A stretch of 24,096 nucleotides of DNA from Bryobacterales bacterium (GTDB lineage Bacteria; Acidobacteriota; Terriglobia; Bryobacterales; Bryobacteraceae): assembly GCA_016713735.1 (NCBI GenBank), contig JADJOP010000014.1:1-24096 (forward strand), given 5' to 3'. The translations under genes and the position numbers were made by a program. Under the pieces are notes generated by a model. It worked only from the letters and a program-made list of their open reading frames with translations, made no database searches and was not told where the DNA came from. Below are positions 1 through 9,750 of this stretch, piece by piece (position 1 is the first letter of the stretch; every line of letters begins with the position of its first letter).

Positions 1-1008
1 CCTCGCGTGACTACATCCTCGAACAGATCGCGGCATCGGCTCGAACATGATCTCGCCTATTACGAGGCCGGTCTCCGCAGACCGCCACCAAGGTCGACGC
101 CGACTGTGAAGATGGCCGACGTCGAGGCCGTGCGCGGCAACGCTTGTCCCGCGCATACGGCCGCCACCGGCGTCATGTCCGAACTATGACCGCATGGTGA
201 TTGCCGGCCGCGAACAGGACGTGGCCGTGCTCGGCTCCGATGAACACTACGCGCCTGTGCGCAACCCGTTCTGCTGGCCGGGCGGTTCCTGGACGCAGGC
301 GATGTCGCCTTGCGCCAGAAGGCTCGCCGTGCTCACGCGGCGGCTGGCTGAGCGCCTACAAAGTTCGCCGCGCAACGCCATCGGAGAGGTGCTGAAAGTC
401 CATGGGCTGCAATTCACCGTCATCGGCGTCTTCCGCGAAAAGGACGAGCACCACAGGCTCTGGAACTGGCCGACGAGACCACGTCGTTCCCCTCTCCGTC
501 ATCCGCTACTTCACCACCCCCTAGACGGATCGACCCGATGTACGTGCGGGTGCGCACGGCGACGTCGTGCCCGGTCAACGCCATCGTCCAGCAGATCCTC
601 GAAAGCCGCCACCGCCCCGGCGCGCGCGCTAACGTGTGGAAAACCTACGGCGATCCTTGAAGCCAGCCTCCTCGGACGCGCTCATCCTGACCCTGGTGCT
701 CATCCTCGTCGCCGCCATCGCGCTCCTCATCAGCGGCATCGGCATCATGAACATCGTGCTCGTCACGTCACCGAGCGCACGCGCGTGATCGGCATCCGAA
801 AATCGGTGGGCGCCACGCGCGGCGAGATTCTGCGCCAGTTCCTGCTTGAAGCCGTGCTCATCAGCGTCGGCGGCGGGTTCCTCGGCATCCTGCTTGGCGT
901 GGCCATGCCGCTCAGTGTGCGCTTCTTTGCCGATGGCCTCTGCGGCCTGCCGGCCAGCCGCGCCGCGCAACTCAATCCCGTCGAAGCCCTGCGTTACGAA
1001 CAGGAGTT
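1..1008 (+). pseudogene. MacB/FtsX-type ABC transporter permease, 5'-truncated and heavily frameshifted
   Basis: This is the C-terminal half or more of a MacB-like permease, the inner-membrane part of an export pump that works with a periplasmic adaptor and a TolC channel. Recognisable pieces lie in different frames: DYILEQIA near 8-32, a periplasmic-domain stretch around 190-270 (AVLGSDEHYAPVRN), NAIGEVLKVHGLQFTVIGVF near 375-435, and a membrane segment with SGIGIMNIVLV near 730-766. After another frame change come the hallmark family motif RVIGIRKSVGATRGEILRQF (about 784-843) and a final hydrophobic segment ending near NPVEALRYE. At least eight frame changes occur in 1 kb. The gene begins upstream of the window. 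No stop codon is seen before the next gene's start, so one base has probably been lost or changed there. The motif makes the family certain; the substrate is unknown. Confidence 0.85.
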
Positions 1009-1012
1009 CCTC

Positions 1013-2336
1013 ATGCGCTTGGCCCTCAGCCTTCTGCTCGCCGCCCCGTTGCGGTGCGCCGAGGTCCACACGCTCTCGCTGCACTAGCCGCGCGCTGTCT
1101 TCGGCGCAGAACCCCGACATCCTCATGGCCCGGCTGGAGGAACAGAAGGCCGCGCAGCAGGTGCGCGTGGCGCGCGATCCGTTCCCAAGCCTCTATGCCG
1201 GTCAGGCCTCGCTTACTCCTAAGTATTTCCCACGGCATCGAGGGTTCGGCCCCCCAGCGTTGTGCAGGCCCGCGCCGTTTCGAGCGTCTTCAACCGCTCC
1301 AAGACCTATGCTCTCGAACAGACGAAGGAAGCGGCGCGCGGCATGGGCTTCGTCACGCGGGCGCGCTCGGAAGACGCCGTGATGCGAACGGTGGAATTGT
1401 GGCTTGACGCCGAACATGCGGCGCGTTCTGGGCGCGGCAGGTGGACAGCGCGCAGCGCCTGGAAGCCATCACGCGCCTGCCGCCGCGTGGAAGCGGGCGC
1501 GGAACTGCCATCGAGGCGCGCAAGGCCGCTTTCCGGGAGTCCGTCAGGCCCGGCAGCAGGCCCAGTCGCTCGAAGCCGACCGCCAGTTGCTTTTTCGAGT
1601 CGACGCTGGCCGCCGGGTTGAGCTATGAACGGAGATCGCGTCGCCCTTGCCCGGCGAGCGGCCCTGCCGGATGTTCCGGAATCGAAGATGCGGCCCGCAC
1701 CCAGCCTGGGCGCAAAGCCAGGAACTGCGCAAGCTGGATCTGACCTCACAGCGAAGCAGTGGGAAGGACGGTCGGCGCGGGCCGCGCGCCTGCCCAACGC
1801 TCGACCTCGTCGCCCATGCGGCCTGTTCGCCAAGTTCAACAACTACGACGAGTACTTCCAACCGCTTTCAGCGCAGCAACGCGCAATTGGGCGTGTCCGG
1901 CACCGTGCCCCTGTTTCTCGGTCCCGCCGCCCAGGCCCAAGCCGCCCAGGCAACACTCGAAACCAGCCGCTTGCGCACGGAGATCCAGGCCGTGCGCAAC
2001 CGCATCTGCCCTGAGAGTGAATGAGGACTACGTCGCCTTTGCGGCGCTGCCCAGACCTCCTCTGAGGTGGCGCGGCTCGATCTTTGATGTCGCCCGCGAG
2101 TCGCCCACCGTTCTGCTGAAGCGGCACGAAATGGGCGAAGGTCACTGCCGGAAGTCGAGTCGGCCCGGCGCAATGAGGCAGAGAAGTGGCTGGCCTGGCT
2201 GGCGGCCCAACATCAAATCGAGCGGGCGCGCTTCGTCCTGCTCCACCGCACCGGCGCGCTGCTGGCGGCTGTGCAGGCCGGCTCCTGGCCGCCTTCAGCC
2301 GCCGGCGGCCAGCACGCCTCTGTTAAACCTTCTTGA
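1013..2336 (+). pseudogene. TolC-family outer-membrane efflux protein, heavily frameshifted
   Basis: The start ATG at 1013 has AGGAG at 1002-1006 and is followed by a signal peptide (MRLALSLLLAAPLRCAEVHT). Pieces typical of outer-membrane efflux proteins then appear in alternating frames: NPDILMARLEEQKAAQQVRV (about 1112-1171), AVSSVFNRSKTYALEQTKEA near 1270, YDEYFQ and QRSNAQLGVSGTVPLFLGPA near 1847-1927, and the helical stretch ATLETSRLRTEIQAVRNR near 1951-2004. The end is IERARFVLLHRTGALLAAVQ running to a TGA at 2334-2336. The span corresponds to about 440 codons, a normal size for the family. Being directly behind the MacB-like permease, it would supply the outer-membrane channel of the same pump. 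It contains at least six frameshifts, more consistent with poor sequence at the window edge than with ancient decay, because every piece is well conserved. Confidence 0.8.
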
Positions 2337-2344
2337 CACTCCGC

Positions 2345-2367
2345 AACTCGCCCCTTCGTGGCGGGTT
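2345..2367 (+). other. Stem-loop in the gap before the propeller gene
   Basis: AACTCGCC (2345-2352) pairs with GGCGGGTT (2360-2367) with one G-U pair and a 7-nt loop. It lies between the TolC stop (2336) and the next ATG (2382). No U-tract follows, so it is a weak terminator candidate, or a 5'-leader hairpin. TAAGAT at 2367-2372, 10 bases before the ATG, resembles a -10 box, but TTGACA at 2333-2338 is 28 bases away and too distant to be its -35. Confidence 0.3.
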
Positions 2368-2381
2368 AAGATGTATCGTTC

Positions 2382-5300
2382 ATGCGGTACGCGCGTACTC
2401 TCGGCTCTCTTCTCCTTTTCTTTGCGGCGTGTGCATCCGTGCTGCCGGCGGCCACCTTCGGGACCGTCGTTGCGGTGACCGGCGGCGCCTCCGATCTGGT
2501 CCTGGATGACCAGCGCCAGCGCCTCTATCTGGTCAATTCCACGCGCACCCAGATTGATGTCTACTCGATTCCACAGCGCCGCTTCCTCGATCCCGTCGCC
2601 GGAACGCGCCTTCTGGCGGCGGCCCTCTCCCGCGACGGGCAGACGCTCTATGTCGTCTGCAACGGTGCCTCTTCGCTGGTGATGATGTCCACGGCCAACC
2701 TTCAGGTGTCCGGGCGCATCTCGCTGCCGGCCAAGCCGGAAGGCGTCGCCGTGGGCTACGACGAGGCGTGTTGATCTCCACTGTCGGCACGGGGCAGAAC
2801 AACGCCTTTAATGTGCTGCTCATCTTTGACCCCGCCGCCAGCGGCACCAACCAGGCGCTCATTCCGGTCACCGTGTCGCCCCCCGCCCCGGCCAATCCCT
2901 TGCTGCCGCCCACCAACCTCGGGCGTCCGGCGCTGATTCCGCGCAGCTTCATGGCCGCCAGCCAGGACGGGCGTTTCATCATGGGAGTCAACCTGCCGAA
3001 CGCCAACAACCGCGTCGCCTTCGTCTATGAGGTCGCCAGCGGCGTGGTGTTGCGCAGCACGTCTGCTCACCAGCGTCAGCCCCCTGGTCAGCGTGGCCCT
3101 GGATGGCTCCAAGTTCATGGCCGGGCTCACCTGCTCGACTCCAAAACGCTCGCCGTGATGGCCCAGCAAAACGCTGCCAACGCCAACTATCCGTTCCCCA
3201 CCGGAACCAATTTCAACCTGCAACAGAACCAGGGCGGCAGCATTTTCACGCCCGATGGCGGCCGCCTCTTCACCGCTTTCAACATCGCCCCTGTGCAAAA
3301 CCCTGCCGCCCGGCCCAACGTCAGCCAGTTGATGGTGAACGACCCGGACAACCTGCTCATTGAAACCGCCCTCCAGTTGCCGGAAAACGCCGCCGGCCAG
3401 ATGGTGATCAGCCAGGACGGCGCCAATATCTACGCCCTCTCGGAGTCCGGCTTCATGATCATTCCGTGGGCACGGCGAGCCAACAACCCCATCGCCATGC
3501 TCGATACCAACGTCCAACTGCTGGTCAACGATCAGTGCGGCGTCTACGCCAACCGGCGCACGGGCACAGCTTCTCTGCGCAACCTCGGTCGCGGGCGCAT
3601 GACGGCTACGGCAACGGTACAAACCGAGGCCACCAATACCGGCGTCATTCAGATCCCCGGCATCGGCGGACCAGGCGGCGCGGGTGGCGGCATCGTCGGC
3701 GGGGGCGGCATCATCATTACTCTGCCCGGCGCCGGAGGGGCGGCCGCCAACACCGCCGCCGCTGCGCCGCAGGTACGGCCCACGGTCGCCGCCGATGGTG
3801 TGAATTTCAACTTCACCTTCAACGCCGCCGCGGCCCGCTCGCTCGGGACGGCCTCGCCCACGCACCTGTTCCTGGTGCAATCCAACGAGGCCATCAATAT
3901 CCCTCCGGCCATTCGTGTCTACCAGAACAACCGCAACTCGAGGCGACCGGCAGCATCTTCCAGATTCCCATCAACCTGACCCCGGCCGAGGGGCTCACGG
4001 ATATGGTGCAGGACATCAACCGGCAGCGCATCTACATCGCCAACTCCGGCCTCAACCGCATCGAGGTGTTCGACATGCGGGCGCAGCGGCTGCTGGACCC
4101 AATCAAAGTCGGGCAACTGCCGCGTTCGCTCGCCCTGGCCCCCGATGGCTTGACGCTGTATGTGGCCAACTCCGGCGGGGAGACTATCTCGATCATCGAT
4201 CTCGACGCCCTCGCTGTCACCGGAACGGTGCGCTTTCCCGCCCTGCCCTTCAATACCAACGTGGCGCTGGTGACGCCCCGCCTGATCACATCCACCCAGC
4301 GCGGCCCGTTGGTGATGATGAGCAACGGCACACTGTGGCGCATCGTTGGTCAGGACGCCCTCCCGCAGCGCTTCAACACCGCCGTGCTCCCCCCGAACAA
4401 CCAGGGCGTGCAGGTGCTCACCAGCCCGTGGACCATGGCGTCGAGCCCCAATGGGGAAACCGCCATCGTGCTTGCCGGAAACGGCTTTGCCTACCTGTAC
4501 GACGCTCTGCTCGACGACTTCGTCCAGAGCCGGCAGGTGGTAACGGCGCCCATCACCGGCTACTATGGCCCCATCGCCGTCGGTCCGCGCGGGCAGTACT
4601 TCCTCGTCAACGGCCTCCTCCTGAACCAGGCCCTCACGCCGGTCGGCAACGCCGGCACCGTTCCCGGAACACCTCCCCGGCCCGGCCTGCCCACCACCAA
4701 CGTCAACCGCCCCGTGGCCGCCGTGGCCACCATCGGCGCCACCCAGTTTGCCCGCTTCGCTCAACCTGTCGTCACGAATGCCGCGGCCATCGTCACCGAC
4801 AACGGCGCCATTGAAATCGTGGATGTGAACACCGGCAACGTCCTGCGCACCGCCACCCCGCTGGAGCGCCCGCTCTCCCGGCCCACCGGCAATCAGCGCG
4901 CCAATATCGATGGACGCACCATGGTGGTCGACGCCTCCGGGACGAACGCCTACGCGCTCACCACCAGCGGGCTGTCGATTGTCTCGCTCGCGCCGGCCCA
5001 GCAGGTGCAGCGCCCCGCCGTCAACCCGGGCGGCGTCGTCTCCATCGCCAGCTACACGCCGGCCCTCGCCCCCGGCGGGCTCTTCTCCATCTTCGGCCGC
5101 AATTTCGGCGACACGGCCTCGTACACCTCAACCCCCTTGCCCACCGTCCTGGGCGGCGCCTGTGTGACTTTGAATAACTCGCCGATCCCCCTTCTGCTCA
5201 ATTCGGAAGGACAGATCAACGCCCAGATCCCTACCACGCTTGCCGCAGGCACCTACCAAATGGTGATCCGCAACCTCAACCGGCTGTCGGCCTCCACCAC

Positions 5301-5736
5301 TACCTCGGTCCGCGTTGCCAAGTACGCCCCGGCGGTGTTCGTGGACACCATCCGCAATATGCCCGCCATCCTCCACCCCGATGGAACCCCGGTTTCGCGC
5401 GACCGTCCCGCCCAACGCGACCGCCGGCTCACCTTGTACGCCACCGGTCTGGGCGTCACCACCGGAGGCCGTGTCACCACGGGCAATCCCGCCCCCGCTG
5501 AGCCGCTCGCCGAAACCGATGACGTGAAGGTCTACTTCGGCGATCCCACCATTCGAGGCACGGAGATGATCGTGGAATGGAGCGGCCTCGTGCCGGGATA
5601 CATCGGGCTCTATCAGATCAACCTCATGGTGCCTGGGGCGCGTTGGAAAGGGGTTGATCTTCCCGTCACCGTGAGAATCGGAGGGGTCTCCAGCCCCACC
5701 ACGGGCCCCGCTGTCCCCTACGTCACGGTCGAATAG
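2382..5736 (+). CDS. Secreted YVTN-type beta-propeller protein with C-terminal TIGR03437-like domain (frameshifted)
   Basis: The reconstructed protein is about 1,118 residues. A signal peptide (MRYARTLGSLLLFFAACASV, likely cleaved after LPAA) is followed by beta-propeller blades with YVTN-like repeats: LYLVNSTRTQIDVYSI near residue 50, IYIANSGLNRIEVFDM near 550, and LYVANSGGETISIIDL near 590. A Gly/Ala-rich linker (3655-3780) splits the two propeller parts. The last 230 or so residues (from about 5020) match the domain I know as TIGR03437, with ASYTPALAPGGLFSIFGRNF, LLLNSEGQINAQIPTTL and LTLYATGLGV. The function of that domain is not known; such proteins are thought to be extracellular. The frame changes near 2763 and 3945, and a compensating pair occurs near 3060 and 3133, where the displaced stretch reads well in another frame (LLTSVSPLVSVALDGSKFMA). 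The gap to the TolC stop is 45 bp. Confidence 0.87.
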
Positions 5737-5745
5737 CCGGCCTTA

Positions 5746-5783
5746 CCCCCGCGCCGCGGCAGTCCGATACCCTCGGGCGGGGG
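5746..5783 (+). terminator. Possible terminator hairpin after the propeller gene
   Basis: CCCCCGC (5746-5752) and GCGGGGG (5777-5783) are perfect 7-bp complements ten bases past the stop codon. The intervening 24 bases can fold further, but only a weak pyrimidine run (CTTCTCC) follows, so this is tentative. Confidence 0.25.
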
Positions 5784-5872
5784 CTTCTCCCGTAGTCCTT
5801 TCGTACCGATCGGAATTAGGCCGTTTTCCCGCCTTGGCTGCCTCTGTAGTCCCATTGCCCACCTTGGGGAGA

Positions 5873-5896
5873 TATGATGGACTAATCTAGTAGGGA
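5873..5896 (+). promoter_or_regulatory. -10-like box and ribosome-binding site of the TPR lipoprotein gene
   Basis: TATGAT at 5873-5878 is one base from the consensus -10 element. I see no good -35 hexamer at 16-18 bp upstream. AGGGA at 5892-5896 lies 4 bases before the ATG at 5901 and supports that start. Confidence 0.4.
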
Positions 5897-5900
5897 AACT

Positions 5901-8218
5901 ATGTCCAGGGCACCTCGTTTTGCATCGTTGTTCATTCTGGCTCTCGTCGCCATCTTCACCCTTGTCGGTTGTGGCAGCCCCGAGACGCAAAAAAAGCGTC
6001 TCCTGGAGGCCGGCAACAAATACTTCAAGGAGAACAAGTTCAAGGAAGCCAGCATCATTTACCGCAAAGCGCTGCAAAAGGACGCCCGGTACGGCGAAGC
6101 CTACTATCGCCTCGGCCTCTCCGAGTTGCGCCTCGGCCGCTATGGCGACGCCCTGCGGGCATTCGAACGGGCCTCCGAACTGCAGCCGGAGAATGAAGAC
6201 GCCTCCTCGCGCCTCGGGGACCTCTACCTCAGCATCTACCTCTCGGACCGCACTCGATTCAAACAACTGCTCACCGATTTCAGTGAATTGTCCGACCGGA
6301 TGCTGAAGCGGAATCCGAAGTCATTCGCCGGGCTGCGTATGAAGGGTTATCAGTTGGTGGCTGAAAACAAAGTGCCCGAGGCCACCGGCTTCTTCGAAAA
6401 GGCCCTCGCCGTGAAGCCCGACGACACCACGGTGATGCTGGCCTATGTCCAGGCCCTCTACGGCGCTGGTGAAAAGGAAAAGTCCATCACCCTGGGCAAG
6501 GAATTTCTCGCCAAGAACAAAAACTACGGCCCCCTCTACGACTTCCTGTATCTGAACGCCCTGGCGCAGAAGAACATCCCCGAGGCCGAGTCCATCCTCA
6601 AGGGCAAGCTCGAAAACAACCCCAAAGTCGCCGTCTACTACACAGAGCTTGCCGCCCACTACCTGCGAGCGCAAAAGGACGCCGAGATGAAGGCCACGCT
6701 CGCGCGGTTGACCGCCAACAAAAAGGACTTTCCCACCGGGCATAAAGTGGCCGGCGATTTCTATTTCCGCATCGGCGCCTTTGAGTCGGCCATCTCCGAG
6801 TACGAGCCGGCATCCAGGCCGACGCCTCGGCCAAGAAGGATTACCAGAAGCGCATCGTCGAGGTGATGAACCTCCAGGGACGGCGCGCCGAAGCCGTCGC
6901 CCTGGCAAACAAGGTGGTGGAGGAAAACAAGGACGACGCCGAGGCCCAGGCCATTCGCGCCAGCCTGCGCATGCGCGGCGGCTCCAAGGCCGATGTCGAG
7001 ACCTCCATCAGGGAGTTTCAGTCCATCATCACCCGTATGCCGGACAACCCGGTGGTGCGCTTTAATCTCGGTGAAGCCCTCATGTCCAAGGGCGAACTCG
7101 ACCAGGCCCGCGTCCAATTCGACGAGGCCATCAAGCTGCGCTCCAGCTATCTGCCCCCGCGCCTGGCCCTGTCGCGCATCCACCTGCTCAAGGGCGAGTT
7201 CCCCAAGGCCAAGCAGATGTCCGAAGAGATCCTGCAACAGGCTCCCCGCAGCATTCCCGGCCACCTGATCCGCGCCTCGGCCCTGATGGGGCAACGGGAT
7301 CTGGCCGGCGCCCGCGGCGAGATCAACGCCATCTTCCAGATCAGCCCCGACAACAACGACGCCTACTATCTGCGGGCCATGATCGACTACTCCGAGCGCA
7401 AACTGGGTGACGCCGAAGAGGCGTTCCGTAAGCTCTATAACTCCAAGCCAATGGACTCCCGCGGTCTGCTCGGACTGGTGGAAATCGCCATGGCCCAGAA
7501 CCGTCCCGCCGAGGCCCGCGCCCTGCTCGAAAAAGAACTGGCCAATACCAAGGACCCCCGCGTCGTCCGGCTCGCGCTAGCCAACGTGCACGTCCGCTCC
7601 GGTGATTATCCGCGCGCCATTCAGGAATACCAGGTGCTCCTCGATAAGGCGCCTGACTCCGAGGACCTCAACCTGCGCATGGGCGAAACCCACCTCCGCG
7701 CGCGCAAACTGCCTGAAGCCATGAAGTACTTCGAAAAGGCCTCCTCACTCAACCCGCAGAACACCCTGCCGCTGCTCAAAATCGCCGTTATCCACGAACT
7801 CTCCAACGAGAAGTCCAAGACCAAGCCGATCTACGAGAAAATCCTCCGCATCTCGCCCGACAACCCGGTGGCCCTCAACAACCTGGCCTACATGATGGCC
7901 GAAAGCGGCGTGGACCTCGACCAGGCCCTCACCTACGCCCAGCGCGCCAAGCAGAAGTTGCCTAACAACCCCGACGTGGCCGACACGCTGGGCTGGGTCT
8001 ACATCAAGAAAAATCTCTCCGACGACGCCATCAAGATCTTCCGCGACCTGCTGCAGATCAAGCCTGACCACGTCACCTGGCGCTACCACCTTGCCATTGC
8101 TCTTTTTCAAAAGGGCGACAAGCTGCAAGCCAAGAAAGAGTTGGAGGCGGCCATGAAGCATAGCCCGCGCCAAGACGAAATGTCGAAAATCAAGGAGCTG
8201 ATGAGCCGCATCGGCTAG
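5901..8218 (+). CDS. TPR-repeat lipoprotein (one frameshift)
   Basis: The protein is about 772 residues. It starts with a lipoprotein signal: a hydrophobic stretch then the lipobox LVGC with Cys24, so it is probably lipid-anchored in the periplasm or outer membrane. The rest is a long array of tetratricopeptide repeats, for example GEAYYRLGLSELRLGRYGDA near residue 55, VVRFNLGEALMSKGELDQAR near 385 and VALNNLAYMMAESGVDLDQA near 655. TPR arrays bind partner proteins; no catalytic domain is visible. One frameshift near 6811 separates the two halves, with EYE in the first frame continuing as GIQADASAKKDYQKR in the second. The layout resembles the PEP-CTERM/exosortase-associated TPR lipoproteins (PrsT-like), which the next gene makes more attractive, but that is inference. 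The CAAX-protease-related gene follows after 31 bp, probably co-transcribed. Confidence 0.87.
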
Positions 8219-8249
8219 TCAATCAGCCTCGCGCCGCCAGATCGATTCC

Positions 8250-8912
8250 ATGTTGAAGCATCCCGCGGCGCCTTACGTCGCTCCCTTCCTCATCTTTGTC
8301 GCCTTCCTCGCCCTGGGCGATGCGCTCTCACTTGGTGAGTGGGAGTTCCCCTTTCGCGTTGCCGTGCTGGCCGCCGTCATCTGGTATTTCTCGCGCGGCG
8401 TGCTCGAATTCCGCGCGCCACACTGGCTGGCCAGCATCGCTGTGGGCATCGCCGTCTTCGTCATTTGGGTGGCCCCGGACGCCCTCATCCCCGGCTACCG
8501 CCAACACTGGCTCTTCTCCAACTCGATCACGGGAAAGGCAGCCAGCTCCCTGCCCGACGGGTTTCACATGAGCGCCTTCGTGCTCTTGTTCCGCACCCTC
8601 CGCGCCGTCCTCATCGTCCCCATCGTGGAGGAGCTCTTCTGGCGCGGCTGGCTTCTGCGCTGGCTCATCGACAATGACTTCCGCAAGATTCCGCTCGGCG
8701 CCTGGTCATTCTCCTCGTTCGCCATCACCAGCTTACTGTTCGCCTCCGAACACGGGCCCTACTGGGAGGTCGGACTCATCGCCGGGGCCATCTACAACCT
8801 CTGGATCGTGCGCACCAAGTCCCTCGGCGACTGCATCCTCGCCCACGCCGTCACCAACGCCGTGCTCTGCGGCTACATCATCTTTGCCGGCAAATGGGAA
8901 TACTGGCTTTAG
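8250..8912 (+). CDS. CPBP/CAAX-protease-related intramembrane metalloprotease
   Basis: This is an intact 220-residue membrane protein with several hydrophobic segments (about 8-25, 36-48, 60-76, 108-126, 155-166, 174-187, 200-213). All three signature motifs of the CPBP (Abi/CAAX protease) family are present: E127-E128-L-F-W-R132, then F164-x3-H168 in LLFASEH, and H199-x3-N203 in AHAVTN. These residues form the intramembrane metal and catalytic site in family members such as Rce1. The compact size and the EELFWRGWLLRWL context resemble the CAAX-protease-related group (TIGR03008) that occurs in bacteria with exosortase/PEP-CTERM sorting; I assign that from memory. The substrate is unknown. There is no clear Shine-Dalgarno sequence, consistent with translation behind the TPR lipoprotein gene. 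It converges on the His-rich gene with a 30-bp gap. Confidence 0.87.
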   Translation: MLKHPAAPYVAPFLIFVAFLALGDALSLGEWEFPFRVAVLAAVIWYFSRGVLEFRAPHWLASIAVGIAVFVIWVAPDALIPGYRQHWLFSNSITGKAASSLPDGFHMSAFVLLFRTLRAVLIVPIVEELFWRGWLLRWLIDNDFRKIPLGAWSFSSFAITSLLFASEHGPYWEVGLIAGAIYNLWIVRTKSLGDCILAHAVTNAVLCGYIIFAGKWEYWL

Positions 8913-8942
8913 GTCCGCCTTGACCGCCCGAAGCGCCCGCCG

Positions 8943-9290
8943 CTAGTCGTTCGGAACCACTTCCACCCTGCCGTGCGAGTCGCAATGACCCTCATGCGGG
9001 TGCTCCAATTCGCCATTCACCAGGTAGTCCACATGATCCCCGTGTGGAACAGCCTCGTGTCCGCAGCGCGGACCATGCACGTGCCCCTCCGTGCCCACCG
9101 GCAAGCCGCACCCTTCCGGATTGTTCGCCGTCACCGGTATTACCGTCTCGTCCACGTGATCCCCATGCGGCACATGCAGATGGCCATTGTGCAGGTAGGC
9201 GATCTCCTCCCCCACCCGGATGGCCGTGTGCCCGCAACCCTCTCCATGTACGTGGGTGTGACCTCCGTGGATCTTGTGCTCGGGTCGCAT
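8943..9290 (-). CDS. Histidine-rich metal-binding protein with two tandem modules
   Basis: This intact 115-residue protein has 20 histidines (17%), four cysteines and many Asp/Glu. It has no signal peptide and no membrane segment, so it is probably cytosolic. It consists of two copies of one module. Copy 1 runs from HVHGEGCGHTAIR through HLHVPHGDHVDE (about residues 13-48). Copy 2 runs from HVHGPRCGHEAVPHGDHVDY to HEGHCDSHG (about 70-106). The clustered HxHG, CGH and PHGDH motifs suggest binding of zinc, nickel or another soft metal. I know similar uncharacterised His-rich proteins from Proteobacteria, but no proven function. Copy 1 has lost the PHGDHVDYL part of its central motif (reads RVGEEIAYL), while copy 2 keeps it. 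The start at 9290 is the only in-frame ATG near the module. Confidence 0.8.
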   Translation of the reverse strand: MRPEHKIHGGHTHVHGEGCGHTAIRVGEEIAYLHNGHLHVPHGDHVDETVIPVTANNPEGCGLPVGTEGHVHGPRCGHEAVPHGDHVDYLVNGELEHPHEGHCDSHGRVEVVPND

Positions 9291-9750
9291 AGCCTGACTT
9301 CAGTGTAGCAACGCACTCCGGGCGCATTTGAGCGAATGGATAATGATGTGACGGGTGCGGATCCGCGGAACGACGAGCCTCGGCGCAGACACTTCGGGCG
9401 GTTCCGTTCCATACCGCGCGTGCCCCCTGTTGTTCGCGGCCGCACAGCGCCTCCCGCAAGCCGGCGACCGGATCACCCAACAACTGGCCCGCCACCGATG
9501 CGACGGTCCTAAAGCCTCGGGTCTGGAACCCTACGGACGGGGCACCGGAAGGCATCGATATGATTAAAATTTGATAATTATGGTGCCATCGGCTTGTTAC
9601 GTTATTGTTACAGAATACTCACTGAAGTAGCCTAATCTAAGTCTTCTTGCATGAGCGGGTCTTCACCTTGCAGTTCTCCGTCGGCTGTTCTCCGGACTTG
9701 GTGAATCGTCTCATGTGTGCCCATGTTGCTGCTTTGACAAGGAGAGTTCC
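9291..9750. other. 460-bp divergent intergenic region with an AT-rich core
   Basis: The region separates the divergent His-rich and TonB-receptor genes, and I find no convincing gene in it. It holds a perfect 10-bp palindrome GCGGATCCGC at 9357-9366 and an abrupt AT-rich block at 9556-9641, which is the most likely promoter area for the receptor. Small reading frames here are Arg/Ala-rich and match nothing I recognise. Confidence 0.6.
9594..9611 (+). promoter_or_regulatory. Direct repeat TTGTTAC x2, candidate operator or promoter element
   Basis: TTGTTAC occurs at 9594-9600 and again at 9605-9611, a spacing of 11 bp or about one helical turn, inside the AT-rich block. It resembles a pair of protein-binding half-sites, or -35-like hexamers, upstream of the TonB receptor. 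No matching -10 box at the right spacing is evident. Confidence 0.35.

Noticed and set aside
2333..2338. Perfect TTGACA as a -35 box for the propeller gene
   Set aside because: The only -10-like hexamer nearby (TAAGAT 2367-2372) is 28 bp away; normal spacing is about 17 bp, and the hexamer overlaps the TolC stop.
2756..3880. 374-codon minus-strand open frame
   Set aside because: It is antisense to the propeller gene, whose translation has clear repeats; the opposite frame has none.
8992..9555. 187-codon minus-strand open frame upstream of and overlapping the His-rich gene
   Set aside because: Its overlap with the His-rich gene is out of frame; the His-rich frame shows clear tandem modules, while this one is Arg/Gly/Ala-rich without motifs.
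9715..9750. Upstream start (ATG 9715) for the TonB receptor
   Set aside because: It would put MCPCCCFDKESS before the signal peptide; ATG 9751 has a strong ribosome-binding site at proper spacing and a clean signal.
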